In this document: piece after piece, positions 8,537-16,545 of the stretch
Layout: each line of letters begins with the position of its first letter
How positions within the stretch are numbered: the stretch's first letter is position 1
The notes under the pieces: model-generated
The model's database searches: none
Told to the model about the DNA's origin: nothing
What the model saw: the letters and a program-made list of their open reading frames with translations, nothing else
Source: Amycolatopsis decaplanina DSM 44594
GTDB taxonomy: Bacteria; Actinomycetota; Actinomycetes; Mycobacteriales; Pseudonocardiaceae
Direction: 5' to 3'
Length of the DNA stretch: 64,000 nt
Assembly (NCBI RefSeq): GCF_000342005.1
Contig: NZ_AOHO01000058.1
Location: 310,001 to 374,000, forward strand
Program-made: the position numbers and the translations under genes

Positions 8537-10116
8537 GCCGCACCTCCAGTTTCGTCAGCGTCTTCGGAAGCACCCGTCATCGCGGAGCCCAGTTGCTGTG
8601 GGGTCACGGTCGCGGGGTCGGCCTCGCCGACCAGCCGTCCGCGCAGCATGACCTGAATGGTGTCGGAAAGCCCGATCAGCTCGTCGAGGTCGGCCGAAAC
8701 CAGCAGGACGGCCAGTCCGGCGGCGCGGGCCTGGCGGATCTGTTCCCAGATCAGCGCCTGCGCGCCGACGTCGACGCCGCGCGTCGGATGCGACGCGATC
8801 AGCAGCACCGGGTTGCCGGAAAGCTCGCGCCCGACGATCAATTTCTGCTGGTTACCACCCGAAAGCGCGGCGGCCGGGACGTCGATGCCCGGCGTGCGGA
8901 CGTCGTACTCCTCGACGATGCGGCGGGTGTCCTCGCGCGCGCCGTCGATGTCGAGCAACTGTCCCTTCGCGACCGGTTTGCGCGTCTGGTAGCCGAGGAT
9001 CCGGTTGACCCACAAGGGCTGGGTGAGCAAAAGGCTGTGCCGCGTCCGGTCTTCGGCGATGTAGCCGATCCCGGCCTCGCGGCGGGCGAGCGTCCCCAGT
9101 TTGTGCAGTTCGATGGTCTTGCCGCCGGCCTCGATCAGCTCGATCCGGCCGCCGCCCTTGCGCATGCCCATGATCGTCTCGACGAGTTCGGTCTGGCCGT
9201 TGCCTTCGACACCGGCGATCCCGAGCACCTCACCGGCGTGCACGGTGAAGGAGATGTGGTCGAGCACGTTCCGCTCGGAACCCTCGACGCTCAGGCACAC
9301 GTCGTCCAGGCGGAGAACGTCCCTGTCGGTCACCGTGGACTCGCGGGTCTCGGGACTGGGCAGCTCCGAGCCGACCATCATCTCGGCCAGCTGGCGTGAG
9401 GTGATCGTCTTCGGATCGGCCGTGCCGACGGTGGTGCCGCGGCGGATCACGGTGACCGTGTCGGCGATCGCGCGCACCTCGTCGAGCTTGTGCGAGATGA
9501 AGAGGAAGGTGAAGCCGTCCTTCTGCATGGCGCGGACGGTCTTGAACAGCGCGTCGACCTCCTGCGGCACGAGCACCGCGGTGGGCTCGTCGAGGATGAT
9601 GATCCGCGCGCCGCGGTAGAGCACCTTGACGATCTCCACCCGCTGGCGGTCGGCGACGCCGAGTTCCTCCAGCAGCGCGTCCGGGCGGGCGTGCAGGCCG
9701 ACCTGCTCGGCGAACTTCGCCAGTTTCGCCCTGGCGGCGCGGCCGATGCCGTGCAGGTTCTCCGCGCCGAGGAAGACGTTCTCCCCGACGGTCAGGTTGT
9801 CGGCCAGCATGAAGTGCTGGTGGACCATCCCGATGCCGGCCTTGATGGCGTCCTGCGGGTTGCGCAGTTTCACCGGTTCGCCGTTGATCGCGATGTCGCC
9901 CTCATCCGGCTGCTGCATGCCGTAGAGGATCTTCATCAGGGTCGATTTGCCCGCGCCGTTTTCGCCGCAGATGGCGTGCACCTCGCCCTTGGTGACGGTG
10001 AGGTTGACATCGGAGTTGGCCACGACACCGGGGAATCGCTTCGTGATCCCGGTCAGCTGCACGGCCGGTTCACCCCGGTCGGGGGCGTCGGTGACCTCGG
10101 CCTGGGGAGCGCTCAT
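8533..10116 (-). CDS. Nucleoside ABC transporter, double ATPase
   Basis: A 527-residue protein with two fused ABC domains, as in sugar/nucleoside importers (RbsA/NupO-like). The first has a perfect Walker A (GENGAGKSTLMK, about residue 54), and Walker B IIILDEPTAVL. The second domain has a degenerate P-loop (GVEGNGQTELVE) and a good signature, LSGGNQQKL, with HPTRGVD where a Walker B normally reads EPTRGVD. This asymmetry is usual for the family. It energises the two permeases encoded immediately downstream. A hairpin separates it from the lipoprotein gene upstream. Confidence 0.93.
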   Translation of the reverse strand: MSAPQAEVTDAPDRGEPAVQLTGITKRFPGVVANSDVNLTVTKGEVHAICGENGAGKSTLMKILYGMQQPDEGDIAINGEPVKLRNPQDAIKAGIGMVHQHFMLADNLTVGENVFLGAENLHGIGRAARAKLAKFAEQVGLHARPDALLEELGVADRQRVEIVKVLYRGARIIILDEPTAVLVPQEVDALFKTVRAMQKDGFTFLFISHKLDEVRAIADTVTVIRRGTTVGTADPKTITSRQLAEMMVGSELPSPETRESTVTDRDVLRLDDVCLSVEGSERNVLDHISFTVHAGEVLGIAGVEGNGQTELVETIMGMRKGGGRIELIEAGGKTIELHKLGTLARREAGIGYIAEDRTRHSLLLTQPLWVNRILGYQTRKPVAKGQLLDIDGAREDTRRIVEEYDVRTPGIDVPAAALSGGNQQKLIVGRELSGNPVLLIASHPTRGVDVGAQALIWEQIRQARAAGLAVLLVSADLDELIGLSDTIQVMLRGRLVGEADPATVTPQQLGSAMTGASEDADETGGAA

Positions 10117-10148
10117 GAAAAAGCCATCCAGTTCTGGGTAAACAGGTG

Positions 10149-10179
10149 AGGGCTCGGAAGGGTCGCCCTTCCGAGCCCT
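10149..10179 (-). terminator. Intercistronic hairpin after the BMP lipoprotein gene
   Basis: 14-bp perfect stem (10149-10162 with 10166-10179; AGGGCTCGGAAGGG) in the 78-base gap between the lipoprotein stop and the ATPase start. It could act as partial terminator or mRNA stabiliser, letting the binding protein be made in excess over the membrane parts. Confidence 0.6.
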
Positions 10180-10194
10180 GCTACCTGGTGGAGC

Positions 10195-11343
10195 TTACTT
10201 CTGCGGCTTGTCCGAGACGGTGATCGCCCCGGAGACGATCTGCGCCTTGTACCCGTCGAGGACGTCCTTGATGTCGTCGACCTTGCCACCGGAGGTGGCG
10301 TAGCCGATGCCGTCGACCTTGAGGTCGAACCGCTTCGGCAGCGACGACAGGTCGCCCTTCGCCAGCGCGCGCAGGTAGTCGAACACCGCCACGTCGACGC
10401 GCTTGAGCATCGAGGTGATGATGACGTCCTTCGACGCCTCGACCGTCTTCTGGTTGTACTGGTCGGAGTCGACGCCGATGGCGAACGCGTTGTTCGACTT
10501 CGCGGCCTCGAACACGCCCTTACCGGAGGCGCCGGCGGCGTGGTAGACGACGTCCGCGCCCTTGGCGATCTGGGCGGCGGCCTTCACGTTGCCCTTCGCC
10601 GGGTCCTGGAATCCGGAGAAGTCACCGGCCGGGGTGAGGTACTCGTCCTCGATGACGGCCTTGGACGAAGCGGCCTTCACACCCTGCAGGAAGCCGGCCT
10701 CGAACTTCTGGATCAGCGGCGTGTTCACGCCACCGACGAAGCCGACGTGGCACTTCTTCGACTTGTAGGCGGCGGCGACACCGGCCAGGAAGGAGCCCTG
10801 CTCCTCGGCGAACACCAGCGGCGTGACGTTCGGCGCCTTGACGGAGTCGTCGTCGACGATCGCGAACTGGGTGTTCGGGTACTTCGGCGCGATGGCGCCG
10901 ACGGCCTTGGCGTAGGCGAAGCCGACCGCGATGACCGGGCTGAAGCCCTGCGAAGCGAGCTGGTCGAGACGCTGCGACTTCGCGGCCTCGTCCTCGGTCG
11001 CGGCGGCGGTGCTTTCGGTGACCGACGTGACCCCGAGGTCGGTCTTGGCCTTGTCGGTACCGGCGGCGGCGGAGTCGTTGAAGGACGCGTCGCCACGGCC
11101 GCCGACGTCGAAGGCCAGCGCGACCTTGAGCTTGCTGCCGTCGACCTTCTCACCGGCCTGCGCGGAGCTGCTCGACGCGGCCGGCGCGGCGGGCGGCTTC
11201 GGCGCCGTCACGCAGCTGGCGGACTGGTCCCCAGAGCTCGCGTTGTTGTTGTTCCCCGCACCCGAATCCTTCGCGCACCCGGCCAGTACCAGAGCACCGG
11301 CCAAGGTCGCGGCGGCCAGCGCGGTTCCACGCATGCGACGCAA
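10195..11343 (-). CDS. BMP-family nucleoside-binding lipoprotein
   Basis: Extracytoplasmic substrate-binding lipoprotein of the BMP/PnrA type. The signal peptide ends in the lipobox LAGC, so the mature N-terminus is a lipidated Cys. A Ser/Asn/Ala linker and then the BMP domain follow, with VALAFDVGGRGDASFNDSA (characteristic D-x-G-G-x-x-D-x-S-F) and SFLAGVAAAYKSKKCHVGFVGG. TTG at 11343, seven bases after GGGAGGGAG, is a plausible start; ATG at 11334 (MRGTALAAATLAG) would give a slightly shorter signal peptide, but its spacing is poor. It is the first gene of the nucleoside import and salvage operon. Confidence 0.88.
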   Translation of the reverse strand: MRRMRGTALAAATLAGALVLAGCAKDSGAGNNNNASSGDQSASCVTAPKPPAAPAASSSSAQAGEKVDGSKLKVALAFDVGGRGDASFNDSAAAGTDKAKTDLGVTSVTESTAAATEDEAAKSQRLDQLASQGFSPVIAVGFAYAKAVGAIAPKYPNTQFAIVDDDSVKAPNVTPLVFAEEQGSFLAGVAAAYKSKKCHVGFVGGVNTPLIQKFEAGFLQGVKAASSKAVIEDEYLTPAGDFSGFQDPAKGNVKAAAQIAKGADVVYHAAGASGKGVFEAAKSNNAFAIGVDSDQYNQKTVEASKDVIITSMLKRVDVAVFDYLRALAKGDLSSLPKRFDLKVDGIGYATSGGKVDDIKDVLDGYKAQIVSGAITVSDKPQK

Positions 11344-11888
11344 CGTGTGTCTCCCTCCCCGCTGATCCAGCGGATGGTCCGAAGAAAGTGACCCGGCGAC
11401 ACTGCCGGGTTCGACCGAGAGACGGTACCTAACGGCCGCTTTGCCGCCATAGGAAAGGCACGCTACGTAACACAAACGTTTACTCATGAGTCGTAAGCGC
11501 GACGAATGGAGTACGCACGGTGATCACAATGGAGTAATCGCAGGCAGCACTCGGCCCCCTGGCCGCAGGAAGCGTCGAAGATCGTCACGCACTGTTCAGA
11601 GGCACCCGGCGAGCGGCTCGCGGCGAGCCCCGCGTCCACAGTGGACGAACCGGCGAGTTACCGGCCCGCGTCACTCGATCGTGCGAGGCCCTCGATGTCT
11701 GGTCCATCACACAGAGGAACCCGGAGGTGAGCCCACCGTGAGGTGCGGGTCTAGCATCCTGGTATCCACGCTCGATGACCATGATCTCGGCACCGTCGCC
11801 GGAGCCGTCCCCAGGTGGACGTCCCGGCGGCAGGCGCGGAAACCAGCGGTCAGCGGGCCCAAGCCATGACGTTGGAGGCCGTTCACCG
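11344..11888. other. 545-bp divergent intergenic region, no convincing gene
   Basis: Separates the nucleoside operon (leftward) from sdhC (rightward) and must carry both promoters. The only clear pattern is the 10-bp palindrome ACTCATGAGT at 11482-11491. A 127-residue open frame on the plus strand here is Arg/Pro-rich and shows no protein features, so I do not call it. GGAGG 11 nt upstream of the sdhC ATG supports that start. Confidence 0.6.
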
Positions 11889-12338
11889 ATGTCCACCACG
11901 GCTACGCCTAGCACCGCCACCGAGGCGGGTGCGAGCGCCTCCGCGGGTGCCTCACGCCGGCAGGGGACGTTCTACCGGGGTGACCCCGGTATGTGGTCCT
12001 GGGTGCTGCACCGCATCACCGGCGTGCTGACATTCTTCTTCCTTTTCGTGCACGTGCTCGACACCGCGCTCGTGCGCGTGTCGCCCGACACGTACAACGA
12101 GGTCATCGAGACCTACAAGACCCCGCTGGTCAACCTCCTCGAGGTCGGCCTCGTCGGCGCGGTGCTGTTCCACGCGCTAAACGGCATCCGGGTCATGCTG
12201 GTCGACTTCTGGGAGAAGGGACCGAAGTTCCAGAAGCCGATGCTCTGGACCATCCTGGCCATCTGGGTCGTGGTGATGATTCCGGGCGCGTTCTTCATGA
12301 TGAAGCGCACCGTCGAGACGCTCTTCGGGGGTAACTGA
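11889..12338 (+). CDS. sdhC: Succinate dehydrogenase cytochrome b556 subunit
   Basis: A 149-residue membrane anchor of complex II. The N-terminal 35 residues are Ala/Ser/Thr-rich, then GMWSWVLHRITGVL starts the first of three transmembrane helices. HRITG is the family signature, and the His in LFHALNGIRV is a heme-ligand candidate. It binds heme and quinone together with SdhD and passes electrons from the SdhB iron-sulfur clusters. It is the first gene of sdhCDAB, two bases before sdhD. The chosen ATG at 11889 is preceded by GGAGG. Confidence 0.93.
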   Translation: MSTTATPSTATEAGASASAGASRRQGTFYRGDPGMWSWVLHRITGVLTFFFLFVHVLDTALVRVSPDTYNEVIETYKTPLVNLLEVGLVGAVLFHALNGIRVMLVDFWEKGPKFQKPMLWTILAIWVVVMIPGAFFMMKRTVETLFGGN

Positions 12339-12340
12339 CC

Positions 12341-12760
12341 ATGGCATCCGAAGTCCTCACCCTCGACAAGCCGCGCTCCCCGAAGCGTCCCGCCGCCCGC
12401 CGCAGCAACTTCGAGCTCTACAGCTGGCTGTTCATGCGGATCTCGGGCCTCGCCCTGATCGTGCTGGTGCTCGGCCACCTGTTCATCATGAACATCCTCG
12501 ACGGCGGCGTGCACCGCATCAACTGGGGCTTCGTCGCAGGCCGCTGGGCCTCGCCGTTCTGGCAGTTCTGGGACCTGTCGATGCTCTGGCTCGCCGAGAT
12601 CCACGGCGGCAACGGGCTGCGGACGATCATCGACGACTACGCCCGCAAGGACAGCACCCGGTTCTGGCTGAAGATCGTGCTCTACGTCTCGATGGTGCTG
12701 ATCCTCGCCGTCGGCACGATGGTGATCTTCACCTTCGATCCCGGCATCTCGGCCAACTGA
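12341..12760 (+). CDS. sdhD: Succinate dehydrogenase hydrophobic membrane anchor
   Basis: A 139-residue second membrane anchor of complex II with three hydrophobic helices. Conserved points are FELYSWLFMRISGLALIVLVLGHL (helix 1 with His) and the loop MLWLAEIHGGNGLR, which faces the quinone site. It follows sdhC after two bases and precedes sdhA by 46 bases. It anchors the catalytic SdhAB dimer to the inner face of the cytoplasmic membrane. Confidence 0.93.
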   Translation: MASEVLTLDKPRSPKRPAARRSNFELYSWLFMRISGLALIVLVLGHLFIMNILDGGVHRINWGFVAGRWASPFWQFWDLSMLWLAEIHGGNGLRTIIDDYARKDSTRFWLKIVLYVSMVLILAVGTMVIFTFDPGISAN

Positions 12761-12806
12761 CGCCCCACCACACACGTGCTCAATTCCTGATAAGCGGAGC
12801 ATCCCT

Positions 12807-14561
12807 ATGCAGTTCCACAAGTACGACGTGGTGATCGTCGGCGCCGGTGGCGCCGGCATGCGCGCGGCCATCGAATCCGGCCAGCGTGCCCGCACCGCGG
12901 TCCTCACCAAGCTCTACCCGACGCGTTCGCACACCGGCGCCGCCCAGGGCGGCATGTGCGCCGCGCTGGCGAACGTCGAAGAGGACAACTGGGAGTGGCA
13001 CACCTTCGACACGATCAAGGGCGGCGACTACCTGGTCGACCAGGACGCCGCCGAGATCATGGCGAAGGAAGCCATCGACGCGGTCCTCGACCTCGAGAAG
13101 ATGGGCCTGCCGTTCAACCGGACGCCCGAAGGCAAAATCGACCAGCGCCGCTTCGGCGGGCACACCCGTGACCACGGCAAGGCCGCGGTGCGCCGCGCCT
13201 GCTACGCCGCGGACCGCACCGGGCACATGATCCTGCAGACGCTGTACCAGAACTGCGTCAAGCACGGCACCGAGTTCTTCAACGAGTTCTACGTGCTCGA
13301 CCTGGTCCTGACCCCGGACGAGGACGGCAACCCGGCCGCTTCCGGCGTCGTCGCCTACGAGCTGGCGACCGGCGAGCTGCACGTCTTCCAGGCGAAGTCG
13401 ATCGTGTTCGCCACCGGCGGCGCGGGCAAGATCTTCAAGACGACGTCGAACGCGCACACCCTCACCGGTGACGGCCTCGGCATCATCTTCCGCAAGGGCC
13501 TGCCGCTGGAGGACATGGAGTTCTTCCAGTTCCACCCGACAGGTCTGGCCGGGCTCGGCATCCTCATCTCCGAGGCCGTGCGCGGTGAGGGCGGCATCCT
13601 CCGCAACGCCGACGGCGAGCGGTTCATGGAGCGCTACGCCCCCACCATCAAGGACCTCGCGCCGCGCGACATCGTCGCCCGGTCGATGGTGCAGGAAGTG
13701 CTGCAGGGCCGCGGGTGCGGGCCGAACAAGGACTACGTCGTCCTCGACGTCACGCACATCCCGGAAGAGACGCTGAACGCGAAACTCCCGGACATCATGG
13801 AGTTCTCCCGCACTTACCTGGGTGTCGACCCGGTCACCGAACCGGTGCCGGTGTTCCCGACCTGTCACTACGTGATGGGCGGCATCCCGACCAACATCCA
13901 CGGCGAGGCGTTGCGGGACAACGAGAACGTCATCCCCGGCCTGTACGCCGCGGGTGAGGTCGCGTGCGTGTCCGTGCACGGTTCGAACCGGCTCGGCACC
14001 AACTCGCTGCTGGACATCAACGTCTTCGGCCGTCGCGCCGGCATCGCGGCCGCCGAGTACGCGCTGGCGCACGAGCACATCGAGCTGCCGGAGAACCCGA
14101 CGAAGGTCGTCGAGGACCAGCTGTCGCTGCTGCTGTCGGAACACGGTGACGAACGCGTCGCCGACATCCGCACCGAGCTGCAGAAGACGATGGACTCGCA
14201 CGCTTCGGTGTACCGCACGGAGGACACGCTGAAGCAGGCGCTGACCGACGTGCAGGCGCTGAAGGAGCGGTACGGCCGGATCACCGTGTCCGACAAGGGG
14301 AAGCGGTACAACACCGATGTCCTCGAAGCCGTCGAGCTGGGCTTCCTGCTCGAACTCGCCGAAGTCCTGGTCGTCGGAGCCCTCGCGCGCAAGGAGTCCC
14401 GCGGCGGGCACGCGCGCGAGGACTACCCGAACCGCGACGACACGAACTTCATGCGGCACACCATGGCCTACAAGCAGGGCGAAGGCCTGTCGGCGGACGT
14501 CCGCCTCGACTACAAGCCGGTGACCTTCACCCGCTACGAACCGATGGAGCGGAAGTACTGA
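12807..14561 (+). CDS. sdhA: Succinate dehydrogenase flavoprotein subunit
   Basis: A 584-residue catalytic subunit oxidising succinate to fumarate. The FAD-binding motif VVIVGAGGAGMRAAIES is at the N-terminus. RSHTGAAQGG holds the His that carries covalent FAD, and FQFHPTGL and the helix-capping GSNRLGTNSLLDINVFG segment line the dicarboxylate site. Length and the C-terminal helical domain (REDYPNRDDTNFMRHTMAY) are standard. The last base of its stop codon is the first base of the sdhB start, so the genes are coupled. Confidence 0.97.
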   Translation: MQFHKYDVVIVGAGGAGMRAAIESGQRARTAVLTKLYPTRSHTGAAQGGMCAALANVEEDNWEWHTFDTIKGGDYLVDQDAAEIMAKEAIDAVLDLEKMGLPFNRTPEGKIDQRRFGGHTRDHGKAAVRRACYAADRTGHMILQTLYQNCVKHGTEFFNEFYVLDLVLTPDEDGNPAASGVVAYELATGELHVFQAKSIVFATGGAGKIFKTTSNAHTLTGDGLGIIFRKGLPLEDMEFFQFHPTGLAGLGILISEAVRGEGGILRNADGERFMERYAPTIKDLAPRDIVARSMVQEVLQGRGCGPNKDYVVLDVTHIPEETLNAKLPDIMEFSRTYLGVDPVTEPVPVFPTCHYVMGGIPTNIHGEALRDNENVIPGLYAAGEVACVSVHGSNRLGTNSLLDINVFGRRAGIAAAEYALAHEHIELPENPTKVVEDQLSLLLSEHGDERVADIRTELQKTMDSHASVYRTEDTLKQALTDVQALKERYGRITVSDKGKRYNTDVLEAVELGFLLELAEVLVVGALARKESRGGHAREDYPNRDDTNFMRHTMAYKQGEGLSADVRLDYKPVTFTRYEPMERKY

Positions 14562-15331
14562 TGACCACGGCCACCCCCGAGAAGTCGGAGGCCGTGTCCT
14601 CCGACCACACGCCGATCACCGTCACGCTGAAGATCCTCCGGTTCAACCCCGAAGTCGACACCGAGCCGCACTGGGAGTCCTACGACGTCCCGGCGCAGCG
14701 CACCGACCGGCTGCTGAACCTGCTCTTCTACGTGAAGGACTACATCGACGGGACGTTCTCTTTCCGGCGCTCGTGCGCGCACGGCGTCTGCGGGTCCGAC
14801 GCGATGCAGATCAACGGCATCAACCGGCTGGCGTGCAAGGTCCTGATGAAGGACCTGCTGGAGACCGGTGGCAAGAAGACCACCATCACCATCGCGCCGA
14901 TCAAGGGCCTGACGACGCTCAAGGACCTTTACGTCGACATGGACCCGTTCTTCGAGGCGTACAAGGCTGTGAAGCCGTACCTGATCGCCTACGGGAACGA
15001 GCCCACGCGCGAGCGGATCCAGTCACAGGCCGACCGCGACCGGTTCGACGACACGACCAAGTGCATCCTGTGCGCCTGCTGCACGTCCTCGTGCCCGGTG
15101 TACTGGAACGACGGCTCGTACTTCGGCCCGGCCGCGATCGTCAACGCGCACCGGTTCATCTTCGACTCGCGTGACGAAGGCGCCGAAGAGCGGCTCGACA
15201 TCCTGAACGACTCCGAGGGCGTTTGGCGCTGCCGGACGACGTTCAACTGCACCGACGCCTGCCCGCGCGGTATCCAGGTGACCAAAGCGATCCAAGAAGT
15301 CAAACGCGCTCTGCTCTTCAAGCGCGTCTGA
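14561..15331 (+). CDS. sdhB: Succinate dehydrogenase iron-sulfur subunit
   Basis: A 256-residue electron-transfer subunit. The [2Fe-2S] ligands are in SCAHGVCGSDAMQ and the later LAC. The ferredoxin-like C-terminal half has CILCACCTSSCP and CRTTFNCTDACPRGI, which hold the [4Fe-4S] and [3Fe-4S] clusters. It passes electrons from SdhA FAD to quinone bound by SdhCD. It starts with ATG overlapping the sdhA stop and is followed by a 27-bp hairpin terminator. Confidence 0.97.
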   Translation: MTTATPEKSEAVSSDHTPITVTLKILRFNPEVDTEPHWESYDVPAQRTDRLLNLLFYVKDYIDGTFSFRRSCAHGVCGSDAMQINGINRLACKVLMKDLLETGGKKTTITIAPIKGLTTLKDLYVDMDPFFEAYKAVKPYLIAYGNEPTRERIQSQADRDRFDDTTKCILCACCTSSCPVYWNDGSYFGPAAIVNAHRFIFDSRDEGAEERLDILNDSEGVWRCRTTFNCTDACPRGIQVTKAIQEVKRALLFKRV

Positions 15332-15355
15332 CGCTCCTGCTGTCAAGTACTGCGC

Positions 15356-15414
15356 AAGTCCGTGAAGGCCTCCTTGAGGGACTCTGGGTCCCTCAAGGAG
15401 GCCTTCACGGACTT
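15356..15414. terminator. 27-bp perfect hairpin terminator after sdhB
   Basis: Arms 15356-15382 and 15388-15414 pair perfectly around a 5-base loop. The stem contains AAGTCCGTGAAGGCCTCC and belongs to the GTGAAGGCC hairpin family; nearly the same sequence recurs after the next gene (16479-16525). Confidence 0.85.
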
Positions 15415-15503
15415 CTGGGGAAGTTATCCACAAGGGGTCGGTTATCCACAGGGCGGCGAAATGCGTCTGGTGATCGTGGTGCCGTCTGACCCACGCTGCG
15501 ATC

Positions 15504-16472
15504 ATGAACAAGCGCGGCAGGTGGGCTGAGCACCCCGAACTGCTCCAACAACGCAGTCGTCAGGGCGTCATCAAGGCCACGACCTTGGAATCGCTCGACA
15601 TGAGCAGCAAGGTCATCTACCGAAGATGCCTTCCCGGCGGCCCCTGGCAACGCCTGTTACCAGGGATAATTCTTCTGCATCAGGCTTCCCCGACAGTCGA
15701 AGAACGGGTGATCGGCGCCCTGCTGCACGCGGGCCCACGTGCGCTCGTGACCGGAGTGGAGGCCTGTCGCCGACATGGTCTCCGCCCTCGCGAACTACCT
15801 CCGGACGACGACATTCACGTCCTCATCCCCCACGAACACAAAGTCCGTAGCGCTGATTTCGTGACTGTCGAGCGAACCCGTCGTTTACCGGAACCGCGAA
15901 TCCGCGACGACGTACCACTGGCTCCGCTAGTTCGTGCGACCACTGACGCCTGTCGGCGCCTGCGGACGGTCGAACCTGTCGGTCGGCTTCTCGTCGAGGC
16001 TATTCAGCGCGGCCGGTGCTCACCCGAAGCGCTCGCCCATGAACTGAACACAGGCACGAAGCGGGGCACGGCGATTCCCCGCCGAATCCTCGGCGAGTGG
16101 AAGGATCTCTACTCCGTAGCGGAGGCAAGGGCGAAGATCCTGAGCCGTAGCCTCACATTCCAGCCGAGCCACTGGAATCCGGATATCTGTGACAGCCGTG
16201 GCGAATACATCGGCCGTCCTGATGCCTGGTGGGATGACGTCGCACTCGCGTGGGAAATCGACTCGTTCGACTTTCATTTCTACCGCGAGGACTACAGGCG
16301 AACGGTCTTACGCAATACACGCTACGCAACCGCTGGGATCACCGTCGTACAGACCTTGCCTTCTCAACTGATGACAGACCCCGCCGGGGTTCTGGCCGAA
16401 CTGGAAGCGGCTCATCTCGCCGCCTCCGCACGCCCCCGCCCACCCGTCAACCTGATCTCCCGTGCCGCTTGA
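15504..16472 (+). CDS. AbiEi-antitoxin/DUF559-like protein
   Basis: A 322-residue protein of a type common in actinobacteria. The N-terminal about 110 residues read like the AbiEi-type winged-helix antitoxin domain (KVIYRRCLPGGPWQRLLPGIILL). The C-terminal half resembles a small restriction-endonuclease-like fold, with RPDAWWDDVALAWEIDS resembling a PD-(D/E)xK-type core. No partner toxin lies beside it. Codon use is unlike the neighbours: three TTA codons (15657, 15885, 16308) and many A/T third positions suggest transfer. It sits between two near-identical hairpins. Biological role unknown. Confidence 0.75.
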   Translation: MNKRGRWAEHPELLQQRSRQGVIKATTLESLDMSSKVIYRRCLPGGPWQRLLPGIILLHQASPTVEERVIGALLHAGPRALVTGVEACRRHGLRPRELPPDDDIHVLIPHEHKVRSADFVTVERTRRLPEPRIRDDVPLAPLVRATTDACRRLRTVEPVGRLLVEAIQRGRCSPEALAHELNTGTKRGTAIPRRILGEWKDLYSVAEARAKILSRSLTFQPSHWNPDICDSRGEYIGRPDAWWDDVALAWEIDSFDFHFYREDYRRTVLRNTRYATAGITVVQTLPSQLMTDPAGVLAELEAAHLAASARPRPPVNLISRAA

Positions 16473-16478
16473 TAGTCC

Positions 16479-16525
16479 GTGAAGGCCTCCTTGAGGGACC
16501 CTGGGTCCCTCAAGGAGGCCTTCAC
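16479..16525. terminator. 22-bp hairpin, bidirectional terminator
   Basis: Arms 16479-16500 and 16504-16525 pair perfectly (GTGAAGGCCTCCTTGAGGG...), between the convergent DUF559-like and subtilisin genes. Confidence 0.82.
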
Positions 16526-16545
16526 GTACTTGACAGAGGAAGGGC

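Noticed and set aside
11486..11869. 127-residue plus-strand frame upstream of sdhC
   Set aside because: Arg/Pro-rich, no ribosome site, overlaps the needed promoter region; no protein features.
12780..14459. A 559-residue minus-strand frame over sdhA
   Set aside because: Antisense shadow of a highly conserved housekeeping gene.
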